From assembly GCF_000986865.1 (NCBI RefSeq), contig NZ_LAVS01000030.1, forward strand, positions 1 through 43,602: 43,602 nucleotides of DNA, read 5' to 3'. Origin of the DNA: Rheinheimera mesophila (GTDB lineage Bacteria; Pseudomonadota; Gammaproteobacteria; Enterobacterales; Alteromonadaceae). Below, one piece after another: positions 8,444 to 16,941 of the stretch. Positions within the stretch are counted from its first letter, which is position 1. Each line of letters starts with the position of its first letter. The position numbers were made by a program, and so were the translations under genes. Under the pieces are notes generated by a model. It saw only the letters and a list, made by a program, of their open reading frames with translations, had not been told where the DNA came from and ran no database searches.

Positions 8444-8863
8444 TTAGCTAACAATCACTAAACGCACATCAATATTGCCGCGGGTTGCATTCGAGTAAGG
8501 ACAAACCTGGTGCGCCTTAGTCACTAAATCCTGCGCTACTTCGTTGCTCAAGCCCGGTAAGCTGATTTGCAGCTCGATATCCAGACCAAAACCACCCGGA
8601 ATTTGACCTATACCCACTTCAGCCGTGATTTTCGCGTCGCTACTAATCAGCACTTTTTGTTGTGAAGCGACATATTTAATGGCGCCTAAGAAACAGGCGG
8701 AGTAACCGGCCGCAAATAACTGCTCAGGGTTAGTGGCTGCACCACCAGCGCCGCCTAATTCTTTAGGAGTGCTTAATTTCACATCCAAAACGCCGTCTGA
8801 AGAGACTGCACGACCGTCACGACCTGAAGTTGAAGTGGCTGTTGCTTTGTAAAGTACTTGCAT
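8444..8863 (-). CDS. ohr: Organic hydroperoxide resistance protein Ohr (OsmC/Ohr family)
   Basis: Ohr is a cytoplasmic thiol peroxidase that reduces organic and fatty-acid hydroperoxides, using a pair of reactive cysteines recycled by lipoylated proteins. In the 139 residues the peroxidatic cysteine is C57 in the LFAAGYSACFLGA motif and the resolving cysteine is C121 in HQVCPYSNATRGN; the conserved Arg lies in the GRDGRA segment (14-19). Length and the VCPYS motif mark the Ohr branch rather than OsmC. Related ohr genes are usually repressed by the MarR-type OhrR; here two palindromic sites lie upstream, but no ohrR gene is adjacent. It precedes the esterase on the same strand. Confidence 0.93.
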   Translation of the reverse strand: MQVLYKATATSTSGRDGRAVSSDGVLDVKLSTPKELGGAGGAATNPEQLFAAGYSACFLGAIKYVASQQKVLISSDAKITAEVGIGQIPGGFGLDIELQISLPGLSNEVAQDLVTKAHQVCPYSNATRGNIDVRLVIVS

Positions 8864-8891
8864 GATGTATTCCTCTGATAATTTTATTTGT

Positions 8892-8916
8892 TTGCGATAT
8901 GTGTTATCGCAATAAC
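8892..8916. promoter_or_regulatory. Proximal ohr operator-like inverted repeat
   Basis: GTTATCGCAATAAC (8903-8916) is a near-perfect palindrome with one mismatched pair, 40 bases before the ohr start. Its right half also pairs with TTGCGATA at 8892-8899 across a 5-base spacer, so a longer inverted repeat is present. Confidence 0.5.
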
Positions 8917-9052
8917 TATTTGATTTAAAAAAATGTGTGAACTCACCCGGTTTTACTACTGTTACTGCCAGTCCTTAGGACCGAATCTGTACTGCTTTAT
9001 CTGGTCGTTTTACTGCTGTTGCATTAGCTGTTCGACCCTATTTGTGATTATA

Positions 9053-9065
9053 TTATTGCGATAAC
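9053..9065. promoter_or_regulatory. Distal ohr operator-like site
   Basis: On the minus strand this reads GTTATCGCAATAA, identical over 13 bases to the proximal site. It sits within the spacer of a candidate minus-strand promoter (TTGCGA, 17 bases, TAATAT) pointing at ohr, about 190 bases from its start. Confidence 0.5.
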
Positions 9066-9294
9066 TATTATTTCGCAAGTTTAATTTTGAATTATTTTGC
9101 AAAAAATGACTAACCTTATGATTTGATGTGTTTTTTATTTTTATATGCACTCATGTAACGCAAGAAAAGCGAGGTAATGGTGTTTTGTAGCGAAAGTTGT
9201 CGGGTACGCTGGAATGCATTATTTGCACTGAATAAGAGAGACTGGCCGTGTAGTTTTTTATCTGGCGCCCATAGAGTTGGCTGAAGCTGTGATT

Positions 9295-10212
9295 TTACCC
9301 CTTCTTCTTCGCCCTTGGATGCGCATTGTCATACACCTTGGCCAGCTGCTGGAAATCCAGGTGGGTGTAGACCTGAGTGGTATTGAGGTTGGCGTGGCCC
9401 AGTAGTTCCTGCACGGCGCGTAGGTCTGAGCTGGATTCGAGCATATGAGTGGCGAAGGAGTGGCGCAGCATATGCGGATGTAAATGCTGGGCCAAACCCT
9501 GACGTTTCGACCAGAGGTTGACGCGTTGTTGCACTTGCCTGTGGCTGATGCGGTTTTTTTGTTTGCTTAAAAACAACGCATCCGGCTCTGCGCCGACATA
9601 AGCACTGCGCACTTTCAGCCAGTCTTTGATAGCTGTTATCGCCATCCGGCCTATCGGCAGCACTCTCTGTTTATTACCTTTGCCGCGCACCCGTATTAAG
9701 GCTTCGGACCAGTCAATATCCTGCAGGTTGGCGCTGACCAGTTCGTCCAGCCGTAAACCTGAGGAGTAAAATAATTCTAAAATGGCTTTGTCACGACAGG
9801 CGAGGGCGTCGTCGCTGGTGTCAAACTCCAGCAGATGATTGACCTGATCCACGTCGAGGTTTTTGGGCAAAGGTTTGTCGAATTTGGGCACTTGTAAATA
9901 GGTAGCCGGGTTTTCTTTTAGTTTGCCTTGTTGCACCAGGTAACGGTAAAAACTACGCAAAGACGCGACCCGAAGCGCTAAGCTGCGTGCCTTCAGACTT
10001 TTGCGGCACGAAGAGATATGCAGTTGTAACTGAGTTTCACTGAGCTCAACCCAATGACTGGCTTGTGCTGCAAGCTGGCTGGCGACAGCACAAAGCTGTA
10101 ATTGATAGCTGGTAAGCGTTTTGTCGCTATAACCCCGTTCATGCTTTAAATAAGCCAGAAAAGCCGACAAGTCGGCTTGCCAGTCAGCGAGTTCAGGCTG
10201 AAGTTCCATCAT
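9295..10212 (-). CDS. xerC: Site-specific tyrosine recombinase XerC
   Basis: XerC acts with XerD at dif to resolve chromosome dimers. The 305-residue protein has an N-terminal SAM-like core-binding domain (about 10-105) and a catalytic domain with the tyrosine-recombinase set: R154 (SSGLRLDEL), the beta-strand lysine in GKGNKQR (about 178), H247 and R250 (HMLRHSF), H273 (LLGHANL) and nucleophile Y282 (QVYTHLDF). The start abuts the DUF484 stop; two adjacent ATG codons (10212 and 10209) are possible. Position in the dapF-DUF484-xerC run separates it from XerD, which is usually linked to dsbC/recJ. Confidence 0.95.
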   Translation of the reverse strand: MMELQPELADWQADLSAFLAYLKHERGYSDKTLTSYQLQLCAVASQLAAQASHWVELSETQLQLHISSCRKSLKARSLALRVASLRSFYRYLVQQGKLKENPATYLQVPKFDKPLPKNLDVDQVNHLLEFDTSDDALACRDKAILELFYSSGLRLDELVSANLQDIDWSEALIRVRGKGNKQRVLPIGRMAITAIKDWLKVRSAYVGAEPDALFLSKQKNRISHRQVQQRVNLWSKRQGLAQHLHPHMLRHSFATHMLESSSDLRAVQELLGHANLNTTQVYTHLDFQQLAKVYDNAHPRAKKKG

Positions 10213-10878
10213 TTAAACAGCAGAAGGTAAAACAGCTAACACCAGCTTGGCCAAGTGGTCCAAAAACAGGGTATCCATGCCGGGCTGGAAATGCTCGTCT
10301 GAGTCGCTGCCAAAAGCCAACAGGAACTGTTGATCTTCAGACAGCTTGAGCAGTTGCAAGGACACAGAATGAATATGGGGTTCAAATAAGGCGGCCATTT
10401 CATCGCGATTTAACCGGCCAAAATAATAGCTTTTGCCACTTAAACGGCGCTGCAAAATCAGCTGTAACTGCGCAACCTGATCGGTGTTTTGCTGCAAATC
10501 GACCAAGGCACAACTTTGCACCAGTGGCATTTTGGTGGTAAAGGCCTGCAGTGCACTGATTAAGGCGGTTTGATCGGCTGCTTTTAATAACTCTAAGTGC
10601 AGATCGTTCAGCGCATAAAAAATCTGTTCGTTCTGGCGGGCTATACCCATCAGGCGGGTAATGTCGTCTTCTAACGCGCGGATTTTTTCGCGCTGTAGTT
10701 CCAGTTGACGTTCCACTAAAGACACCACACCTCTTTGCTGGTGCGGTAAACGCAAGCGGCTGAGCAGCTCCGGATGCTGCAGAAAAAATTCAGGATGATC
10801 ATACAGATAATCCACAATCAGGCTGGCTTCGGCCAGTTCAGGGTTTTCCAGCGCTGTATCGAGAGGAAGGTCGCTCAT
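10213..10878 (-). CDS. yigA: DUF484 family protein (YigA)
   Basis: A 221-residue protein of the DUF484 family, which is found almost always between dapF and xerC in gammaproteobacteria. The N-terminal [26 protein letters not shown] signature is clear, followed by a short coiled-coil (about 55-85) and a GAF-like C-terminal part. The molecular function is not established. The start overlaps the dapF stop by 4 bases (ATGA), showing translational coupling, and the stop abuts xerC. Confidence 0.9.
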   Translation of the reverse strand: MSDLPLDTALENPELAEASLIVDYLYDHPEFFLQHPELLSRLRLPHQQRGVVSLVERQLELQREKIRALEDDITRLMGIARQNEQIFYALNDLHLELLKAADQTALISALQAFTTKMPLVQSCALVDLQQNTDQVAQLQLILQRRLSGKSYYFGRLNRDEMAALFEPHIHSVSLQLLKLSEDQQFLLAFGSDSDEHFQPGMDTLFLDHLAKLVLAVLPSAV

Positions 10879-11744
10879 AAGAATAATTGTCCATCAAAAA
10901 CATGTTCGGCTGGCCCTGTCATTTTGACGGGTTGGCCAGGTCCTTGCCAGCGGATCTGTAATGAGCCGCCCGGTAAATCCACCCTTACCTGGGTTTGTAA
11001 TTTTTTCTGCATCTGGCCTACCACAGCAGCAGCGCATGCGCCTGTGCCACAAGCTAAGGTTTCACCAGCACCACGTTCCCATACTCTTAATTTGACATGA
11101 GAAGGCGACAGCACCTGCATAAAACCTATATTGGCGCGCTCAGGGAAGCGTTCGTGATGTTCAAACACCGGCCCCCACTGATGCACCGGAGCTGTCTGAA
11201 TATCATCGACCAATATGACGGCATGCGGATTGCCCATCGATACCACACCACATAAGGTGGTGGCGTCTTCGCTGTGCAAAATATAGTTCAGCTCTTGCTT
11301 TTGTGCTTTAAAAGGCACTTTAGCCGGATCAAACTGCGGCACACCCATATTCACCGTCACCTGACCATCCTGCTCTACATACAAAGTGATTTTGCCAGAT
11401 TTAGTACTGACCGAAATTTTGTATTTATTAGTCAAGCCTTTATAGCGGACAAACTTAGCAAAACAGCGGGCTCCATTGCCACATTGTTCTACTTCAGAAC
11501 CATCGGCATTAAAGATGCGGTAATGAAAATCCAGATCCGGGTCATAAGGTGGTTCCACCATCAGCAACTGGTCAAAACCTACGCCAAAGTTACGGTCGGC
11601 CAGCTTTTTGATCTGTTCTTTGGTTAAGAACACATTTTGGCTGACAGCATCTATCACCATAAAGTCATTGCCCAAACCGTGCATTTTGGAGAAATGTACT
11701 AAGGTCTGGTTGTTGCGGTCTTTAAATTTATTGTCTGGGGTCAT
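10875..11744 (-). CDS. dapF: Diaminopimelate epimerase DapF
   Basis: DapF converts LL- to meso-diaminopimelate for lysine and peptidoglycan synthesis, without a cofactor, using two cysteines. These are seen at C88 (EQCGNGARC) and C232 (TLACGTGAC) of 289 residues. The sequence starts about 15 residues earlier than E. coli DapF; the extra N-terminus ([15 protein letters not shown]) leads to the conserved [11 protein letters not shown]. The codon at the E. coli-like position is GTA, not a start, so the upstream ATG, which abuts the lysA stop, is the best choice. Confidence 0.95.
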   Translation of the reverse strand: MTPDNKFKDRNNQTLVHFSKMHGLGNDFMVIDAVSQNVFLTKEQIKKLADRNFGVGFDQLLMVEPPYDPDLDFHYRIFNADGSEVEQCGNGARCFAKFVRYKGLTNKYKISVSTKSGKITLYVEQDGQVTVNMGVPQFDPAKVPFKAQKQELNYILHSEDATTLCGVVSMGNPHAVILVDDIQTAPVHQWGPVFEHHERFPERANIGFMQVLSPSHVKLRVWERGAGETLACGTGACAAAVVGQMQKKLQTQVRVDLPGGSLQIRWQGPGQPVKMTGPAEHVFDGQLFL

Positions 11745-12995
11745 TCAGGGTACCAACTGTTCACCGCGCCACAGGTCCTGCCATTGTTCACGCTGGCGGA
11801 CTAAATAGCTGCGATCACCATCCACCAGCACTTCGGCGGCTCTGGGTCTGCTGTTGTAGTTGGAACTCATGGTAAAACCATAAGCACCTGCTGAACGCAC
11901 CACCAGTAAATCACCCGGTTCTATGGCTAAAGCGCGGTCTTTACCGAGGAAATCACCGGTTTCACAGACCGGACCTACTACATCATAAGTCAGCGCCTGG
12001 ACATCCGACTTTTGCTGCACCGGAATAATGGATTGCCATGCGCTGTATAGTGCCGGGCGAATCAAGTCGTTCATCGCTGCATCGACAATAGCAAAATGCT
12101 TTTCCTGCCCCGGTTTTAAATACTCCACTTTGGTCAGCAGTACACCGGCATTGGCCATAATGGCGCGGCCCGGTTCAAAAATCAGTGACAGTTGTGGGTA
12201 AGCCGCCAGTTTTTCAACCACTTTGGCGGCGTATTCAGCCGGATGGGGCGGCGTTTCGCCATCGTAAGGCACACCTAAACCACCGCCTATATCGATATGA
12301 GAGAGATGAATGCCCACCGCAGCTAATTTGTCGATCAAGGCCAGTAATTTATCTAAGGCATCTAAAAACGGCTGGGTTTCGGTTAGCTGCGAGCCGATAT
12401 GACAATCGACACCACAGACTTTTAAATGCGAAGCGGCATCGGCTTGCTGGTACATGGCGAGCGCATCGTTAATGTCGATACCAAACTTATTGGCTTTTAA
12501 GCCGGTAGAAATATAAGGATGGGTTTTGGCGTCGATGTCCGGGTTCACCCGGATAGAAATAGGCGCAATGATATTCAACCGGCTGGCCACCTGCTGAATA
12601 CGTTCCAGCTCGGGAATAGATTCGACGTTAAAACACTTGATGCCGGTTTGTAGCGCAAACTCAATTTCAGTGACAGACTTGCCTACACCGGAGAACACAA
12701 CCTTTTTTGCATCGCCACCGGCTTGCAAAACGCGGCGTAATTCACCTTCAGACACTATGTCAAAACCACTGCCAAGTCGGGCCAAAAGGTTAAGCAGGGC
12801 TATATTGCTATTGGCTTTGACAGCGTAACAGACCAGTAAATCCCGGCTGGGTGCAGCTTCAGCAAAGGCTTTGTAGTGGCGCTCAATGGTGGCACGGGAA
12901 TAGACATAAGTCGGTGTGCCAAATTCTGCGGCAATATCGGCTAACGCAACGCCTTCGGCAAATAAGTTCTGATTCTGATAATTAAAGTAATCCAC
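11745..12995 (-). CDS. lysA: Diaminopimelate decarboxylase LysA
   Basis: LysA makes lysine by decarboxylating meso-diaminopimelate with pyridoxal phosphate, the step after DapF. The 416-residue protein shows the fold-III barrel: PLP lysine K60 in VCYAVKANSN, HIGSQLTE in the middle, the GGGLGVPY phosphate loop and PVCETGDFLG carrying the active-site Cys of the other subunit. The start is GTG at 12995, which overlaps the lptM TAG stop by one base (TAGTG), and the stop abuts dapF, so lptM-lysA-dapF are translated as one unit. Confidence 0.96.
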   Translation of the reverse strand: MDYFNYQNQNLFAEGVALADIAAEFGTPTYVYSRATIERHYKAFAEAAPSRDLLVCYAVKANSNIALLNLLARLGSGFDIVSEGELRRVLQAGGDAKKVVFSGVGKSVTEIEFALQTGIKCFNVESIPELERIQQVASRLNIIAPISIRVNPDIDAKTHPYISTGLKANKFGIDINDALAMYQQADAASHLKVCGVDCHIGSQLTETQPFLDALDKLLALIDKLAAVGIHLSHIDIGGGLGVPYDGETPPHPAEYAAKVVEKLAAYPQLSLIFEPGRAIMANAGVLLTKVEYLKPGQEKHFAIVDAAMNDLIRPALYSAWQSIIPVQQKSDVQALTYDVVGPVCETGDFLGKDRALAIEPGDLLVVRSAGAYGFTMSSNYNSRPRAAEVLVDGDRSYLVRQREQWQDLWRGEQLVP

Positions 12996-13162
12996 TACTG
13001 TTCCTTTGAAACGACTGGCTGATCGGCTGGCGCAGCTTGTTCTGCCTGCGCTTTATTGGGTTGTGGGGTTTGAGGTAATGTCAAAGGACCTTTTTGGCCA
13101 CAGGCCAGTAACCATTGGCTGAGCAACAGGATGCACACCAGTCTTTGTCGCTTTGTATTCAT
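12995..13162 (-). CDS. lptM: LPS translocon maturation lipoprotein LptM (YifL)
   Basis: A 55-residue lipoprotein with a short signal peptide and the lipobox LLAC, followed directly by GQKGPL, the hallmark of the YifL/LptM family. In E. coli it assists oxidative maturation of the LptDE lipopolysaccharide export complex at the outer membrane. The C-terminal tail is rich in Pro, Gln and Ala and probably disordered. A longer reading frame extends to 13333, but it runs back over cyaY; the ATG at 13162 gives the normal protein. It opens the lptM-lysA-dapF operon, divergent from cyaY. Confidence 0.88.
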   Translation of the reverse strand: MNTKRQRLVCILLLSQWLLACGQKGPLTLPQTPQPNKAQAEQAAPADQPVVSKEQ

Positions 13163-13170
13163 GGTTTTTA

Positions 13171-13198
13171 TTTCATTAATTATTTTGCGCTCTATAAT
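13171..13198 (+). promoter_or_regulatory. Candidate cyaY promoter
   Basis: TTTCAT and TATAAT (13193-13198) are separated by 16 bases, 37 bases before the cyaY ATG. The 72-base gap between the divergent lptM and cyaY starts must also hold the lptM promoter, so the two probably overlap. Confidence 0.5.
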
Positions 13199-13234
13199 CG
13201 CATCCTTAACAGCAAAAGCAAACAGGTGAAACCG

Positions 13235-13561
13235 ATGAATGACGTAGAATATGACGAACTGACCGATCAGGTGCTGCTTGCAGTGGAAGATGCGATAGAA
13301 GCATTGGACCTGGATCTGGATTATGAGTCGCACGGTGGTTTGTTAAGTATCAGTTTTCCTGAAGGCAGCAAGGTGATTATTAATAAACAGCCGCCACTGC
13401 ATCAGCTATGGGTGGCGACTAAATTTAATGGCCATCATTTTGAATTAAAAGACGGTGTCTGGATTGATAACAGAACGGGCGCTGAGTTCTGGGCCTTAAT
13501 TTCTGAAGCCTTTAGTAAACAATCCGGGCAACAGGTCAAACTGACTCCACAGGCAGAGTAA
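13235..13561 (+). CDS. cyaY: Iron-sulfur cluster assembly regulator CyaY (frataxin)
   Basis: The bacterial frataxin homologue binds iron and modulates the cysteine desulfurase IscS. The 108-residue product has the acidic first helix (DEYDELTDQVLLAVEDAIE type), the central sheet with INKQPPLHQLWVATKFNGHHF and the W-containing GVWIDNRTGAEF motif. A longer frame starts at 13115 but lacks family similarity and overlaps lptM; ATG 13235 gives the normal length (E. coli 106). The divergent cyaY/lptM-lysA-dapF order is conserved. Confidence 0.95.
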   Translation: MNDVEYDELTDQVLLAVEDAIEALDLDLDYESHGGLLSISFPEGSKVIINKQPPLHQLWVATKFNGHHFELKDGVWIDNRTGAEFWALISEAFSKQSGQQVKLTPQAE

Positions 13562-13578
13562 AGGACAAGAGAACTGGT

Positions 13579-14250
13579 ATGGCGTTACTTCCTTTTGTTG
13601 ATGTAAAACCTGCAGCTCAAGCTGATGCTGCTGTGGTCTGGTTACATGGTTTAGGTGATTCAGGTGATGGTTTTGCACCTATAGTGCCGGAACTGGGTTT
13701 GCCCAAACACCATAAAATCCGGTTTTTGTTCCCGCATGCACCTGTGCGTCCTATCACGATCAACGGTGGTATGCAGATGCGTGGTTGGTACGACATTAAA
13801 ACCTGGGATTTAAACGACAGAGCAGACGAAACCGGTGTGCGGGAGTCTGCCGCTGCGGTCACAGCGCTGATCGACAAACTGATTGAACAGGGTATACCAG
13901 CCAGTCGTATTCTATTGGCAGGTTTTAGTCAGGGTGGTGTGATTGCCTTACACCTGCTGCCACGTTTGCCTTATCAACTGGCTGGTGTGATGGCGCTGTC
14001 CACTTATATGGCGGTGCCGGGCAAGTTAAAAGAAGAAATGACGACTGCGAACAAAACTACTGCTGTACTGGTGAACCATGGCACTCACGACGAAGTGGTG
14101 CCTTACAGCGCAGGTCAGGCGGCTTTTAATGCGTTAAAATTTGCCGGTTTTAATGTGAAGTGGTCAGAGTACCGTATGGGGCATAGCGTTTGCCCACAAC
14201 AAATTGCCGATATCAGTCGTTTTATTCAACAGCAATTACCAGCACTGTAA
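13579..14250 (+). CDS. Phospholipase/carboxylesterase family alpha/beta hydrolase
   Basis: A 223-residue cytoplasmic esterase of the Abhydrolase_2 (carboxylesterase II/acyl-protein thioesterase) family. The oxyanion segment is WLHGLGDSGDGF (21-32), the nucleophile elbow is GFSQGG with S117, and the remaining triad members are D171 (GTHDEVVPY) and H202 (RMGHSV). Family members cleave short-chain carboxyl or thioesters; the physiological substrate is unknown. It follows cyaY by 17 bases and has no signal peptide. Confidence 0.9.
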   Translation: MALLPFVDVKPAAQADAAVVWLHGLGDSGDGFAPIVPELGLPKHHKIRFLFPHAPVRPITINGGMQMRGWYDIKTWDLNDRADETGVRESAAAVTALIDKLIEQGIPASRILLAGFSQGGVIALHLLPRLPYQLAGVMALSTYMAVPGKLKEEMTTANKTTAVLVNHGTHDEVVPYSAGQAAFNALKFAGFNVKWSEYRMGHSVCPQQIADISRFIQQQLPAL

Positions 14251-14260
14251 AAATGGAATA

Positions 14261-15052
14261 GTGAAAGTGGCAACAACACAGGAAAAACTGGTGGTTCGGG
14301 TCAGTTTGGGCGCTACTGCAGCGCCTTCTGCTGATTTGCCAGAGCCAATTACAGAGCAACACTGGCACTGGCGTCGTATTGCCGGTGCTGCTTTGACACT
14401 CTGTGCTGCTGCCTTGTTGTTGTATGGCTGGTTAAATGTAGACTCCCCTGACGCCGTGATGAGTCCACTCGCTGAAACTGCTCCCGTGGTGATAACCGCC
14501 GAATCTATTGACGTCTCCACACCAGAGCTGGTGCTGCACGCTGTGCAGCACAATCCTGAACCACAAGCTGATAAAGCTGTAGCCAGCGAAATAACCGCGA
14601 CTGACGCTGTAAAAGCGGCGGAAGCGCCGTTGTCATCTAATCAAGCCTTGATCGCGCCGCCTGCAGCAACGGACACTGCGTTCATTGCCGCAGTGCAGAA
14701 AGACAGTGCGGCAGCATTATTTTCTGCAGATTCCGGCATACTGAGACTGGTACTGCTAACTAATGAAACGCCTTCAGCCAAAGCCCGCAGTTTGGGTGAA
14801 AGGATTGATGCCTCTGCCATACCACAGTTGGCTTTGTATTCTGAAGTCAAAGGTTTAAATGGTCAGCACATCGAACACTTATGGTATTACGAGGGCAAAC
14901 TGATGACCCGGATTAAACTGCCGGTCAAGCTGGATTACTGGCGTACCTACAGCAGAAAAGAATTCGACGCCAGTCAAAAAGGCGAGTGGCGGGTCGAAAT
15001 CCTTGATCCACAACAAAACCTATTGTTTAGCCATCACTTTCATTACCAATGA
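14261..15052 (+). CDS. DUF2914 domain membrane protein
   Basis: A 263-residue protein with one transmembrane segment near residues 38-57 (AGAALTLCAAALLLYGWL), a long Ala/Glu/Thr-rich linker probably in the periplasm, and a C-terminal DUF2914 domain (about 190-263) with HLWYYEGKLMTRIKLPV, YWRTYSRKEF and GEWRVEILD. The function of DUF2914 is unknown. The reading frame extends upstream into the carboxylesterase gene, but a GTG at 14261 (MKVATTQ) is a better start; the GTG at 14267 is an alternative. It precedes hemC, with a 186-base gap. Confidence 0.75.
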   Translation: MKVATTQEKLVVRVSLGATAAPSADLPEPITEQHWHWRRIAGAALTLCAAALLLYGWLNVDSPDAVMSPLAETAPVVITAESIDVSTPELVLHAVQHNPEPQADKAVASEITATDAVKAAEAPLSSNQALIAPPAATDTAFIAAVQKDSAAALFSADSGILRLVLLTNETPSAKARSLGERIDASAIPQLALYSEVKGLNGQHIEHLWYYEGKLMTRIKLPVKLDYWRTYSRKEFDASQKGEWRVEILDPQQNLLFSHHFHYQ

Positions 15053-15238
15053 TATAGCCTTGGTAGGTGAAGCTTGGTTGAACCCGACACTTTGCTATTC
15101 ACTCTGGAATAGTAGTTCGGCAGGCGCAAGCCCTGCCCGCTACTGTACTTTTGGGTATATACTAGGTGGCATTTTCAGGCAGACCAGCCTTTATCATCAT
15201 TCCGCTGCTGCTACGTTTCGCTGTTTTAAGGAGTACCT
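15053..15238. promoter_or_regulatory. hemC upstream region
   Basis: A 186-base gap before hemC. It contains a small hairpin (GGCAGG pairing with CCTGCC near 15119-15137) without a T run, and a possible -10 TATACT at 15158-15163 with no clear -35. The hemCDXY promoter is probably here, but it is not certain from sequence. Confidence 0.35.
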
Positions 15239-16165
15239 ATGAACCTCGTCCGCATTGCCACCCGCAAAAGTGCGTTAGCTTTATGGCAAGCCAATTTTGT
15301 GAAAGCTGAACTGGAAGCGGCTCATCCGGGCTTACAGGTTGAGCTGGTGCCTATGTCGACACAGGGCGATAAAATTCTGGATACGCCATTAGCCAAAATT
15401 GGTGGCAAAGGGTTGTTTGTTAAAGAGCTGGAAACGGCCATGCTGGAAGGTCGTGCTGATATAGCAGTGCACAGTATGAAAGATGTGCCGGTCGATTTTC
15501 CTGAAGGACTGATGCTGCATACTATTTGCCGGCGTGAGGACCCACGCGATGCTTTTGTCTCTAATCACTATCAACAGCTAGCCGATTTACCGCAGGGCGC
15601 TGTGATCGGCACCTCCAGTTTACGTCGTCAGTGTCAAATCAAAGCGATAAGACCCGACCTGCAGATCAAAGACTTACGTGGCAATGTCAACACTCGCCTT
15701 GCGAAATTAGACGCAGGGGAATTTGACGCCATTATTCTGGCTTCAGCGGGTTTACTACGTTTAGGTTTTGCAGGGCGTATTGCCAGCTTTTTAGACGTTG
15801 GCACCAGTTTACCTGCCAATGGTCAGGGTGCGGTCGGTATTGAATGCCGTAGTGATGATTTGGTTGTGCAACAGTTGTTAGCTCCACTGGAGCATAAAGA
15901 AACCCGCATTTGTGTGCTGGCCGAACGGGCAATGAACCGCAAATTGCAGGGCGGATGTCAGGTACCTATCGGCGCTTTTGCAGTGTTACATCAAAATGAA
16001 CTTTGGCTGCGTGGTTTGGTCGGACAACTGGATGGCTCTGAAATTTTACGCTCTGAAATCAAAGGGGAAGCCACACAAGCTGAACAGTTGGGCGCTCAAC
16101 TGGCTGAGCAATTACTGGCCTTAGGTGCCGATCGCATTTTGGATGCGGTCTATCGTCAGGCTTGA
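15239..16165 (+). CDS. hemC: Porphobilinogen deaminase (hydroxymethylbilane synthase) HemC
   Basis: HemC joins four porphobilinogens into hydroxymethylbilane in heme synthesis. The 308-residue protein begins with the typical [14 protein letters not shown], has VHSMKDVP (77-84) with the catalytic Asp, the substrate-binding [10 protein letters not shown] (124-133) and the [10 protein letters not shown] loop whose C240 carries the dipyrromethane cofactor. The ATG at 15239 has a good AAGGAG Shine-Dalgarno 7 bases upstream. It heads hemC-hemD-hemX-hemY, all overlapping or nearly so. Confidence 0.97.
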   Translation: MNLVRIATRKSALALWQANFVKAELEAAHPGLQVELVPMSTQGDKILDTPLAKIGGKGLFVKELETAMLEGRADIAVHSMKDVPVDFPEGLMLHTICRREDPRDAFVSNHYQQLADLPQGAVIGTSSLRRQCQIKAIRPDLQIKDLRGNVNTRLAKLDAGEFDAIILASAGLLRLGFAGRIASFLDVGTSLPANGQGAVGIECRSDDLVVQQLLAPLEHKETRICVLAERAMNRKLQGGCQVPIGAFAVLHQNELWLRGLVGQLDGSEILRSEIKGEATQAEQLGAQLAEQLLALGADRILDAVYRQA

Positions 16166-16170
16166 TCAGC

Positions 16171-16941
16171 ATGATAGCTCCACTGCTGGATCCACGAAGC
16201 CCTGTGCTGATCACCAGACCAGCGGGCAAAGCAGATCAGTTGCTGGCCAGTTTGGATGAGCTGGCGATCCCGTATTTGTATCAGCCTTTGATCACGACCC
16301 AGTTAGTGCCGTTAAAAGCCAAGGCCGGCGCTTTACTGGCGCAGGCCGACCAGGTGATTTTTGTCAGTGTCAGCGCGGTCAGTTGTCTGCAGCAACAATA
16401 CGATTGCAAAAACATTACTGCACCATTAATAGCTGTTGGTACAACCACAGCCACAGTGTTGGAAAAATGCAGTGGTCGTGAAGTACTGGTGCCTGCGGAT
16501 CAGCGTAGTGAAGGACTGTTGGCGTTGCCTCAACTACAGGATGTAGTCGATAAGCATATAGTGATAGTACGGGGCAATGCAGGCCGTGAGCTGATTAAAA
16601 AAGGCTTACAGCAGCGTGGAGCTCATATTCATTATGTGCAAAGTTATCGCCGGGTGCCTTTACCTTTAGATGGTCAAAGCTTGTCAGACCAGTGGCATCA
16701 GCAACATATTCAATGTATTGTGGTGACCAGCAACGAAATTTTACAGCTTATTTTTGAGTTACTGCCCAAAGAGCAACATAGCTGGTTACAACAGCAGCTC
16801 TGGATTATGGTCAGCCCGCGGATGAAAGAGGCCGCGATAGAACTTGGGATCGACGCATCCCGTATTTATTTGTCAGCCAGTGCCAATGATCAGGCGTTAC
16901 TGGAGGCGATTTGCCAGTTAAGAGGAACTTGTCATGACTGA
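16171..16941 (+). CDS. hemD: Uroporphyrinogen-III synthase HemD
   Basis: HemD closes hydroxymethylbilane with ring-D inversion to uroporphyrinogen III. The 256-residue protein has the two-domain fold typical of this poorly conserved family: an N-terminal PVLITRPAGKA, the FVSVSAV strand, AVGTTTA near 95, and IVIVRGNAGRE, QSYRRVP and VVTSNEIL in the second domain. A TTG at 16162 overlapping the hemC TGA is an alternative start that adds three residues; the ATG at 16171 is preferred. The last 8 bases overlap hemX. Confidence 0.9.
   Translation: MIAPLLDPRSPVLITRPAGKADQLLASLDELAIPYLYQPLITTQLVPLKAKAGALLAQADQVIFVSVSAVSCLQQQYDCKNITAPLIAVGTTTATVLEKCSGREVLVPADQRSEGLLALPQLQDVVDKHIVIVRGNAGRELIKKGLQQRGAHIHYVQSYRRVPLPLDGQSLSDQWHQQHIQCIVVTSNEILQLIFELLPKEQHSWLQQQLWIMVSPRMKEAAIELGIDASRIYLSASANDQALLEAICQLRGTCHD

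Larger units (their letters stand above)
8864..9294. promoter_or_regulatory. AT-rich ohr upstream region
   Basis: This 431-base gap between ohr and xerC holds no convincing gene. It is visibly more AT-rich than its neighbours. It contains two copies of GTTATCGCAATAA, one on each strand. The distal copy lies between a possible minus-strand -35 (TTGCGA) and -10 (TAATAT, 17-base spacing), the classic place for a repressor to block a promoter. Confidence 0.5.

Noticed and set aside
9295..10212. xerC as the integrase of an integrated element
   Set aside because: It lies in the conserved dapF-DUF484-xerC run and has the housekeeping XerC length and motifs; no att-like repeats were seen.
13115..13234. 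Upstream extension of the cyaY frame
   Set aside because: It overlaps lptM on the other strand and lacks family similarity; the internal ATG fits the known length.
13163..13333. Upstream extension of the lptM frame
   Set aside because: It runs back through the cyaY promoter and coding start; the lipoprotein signal starts at the later ATG.
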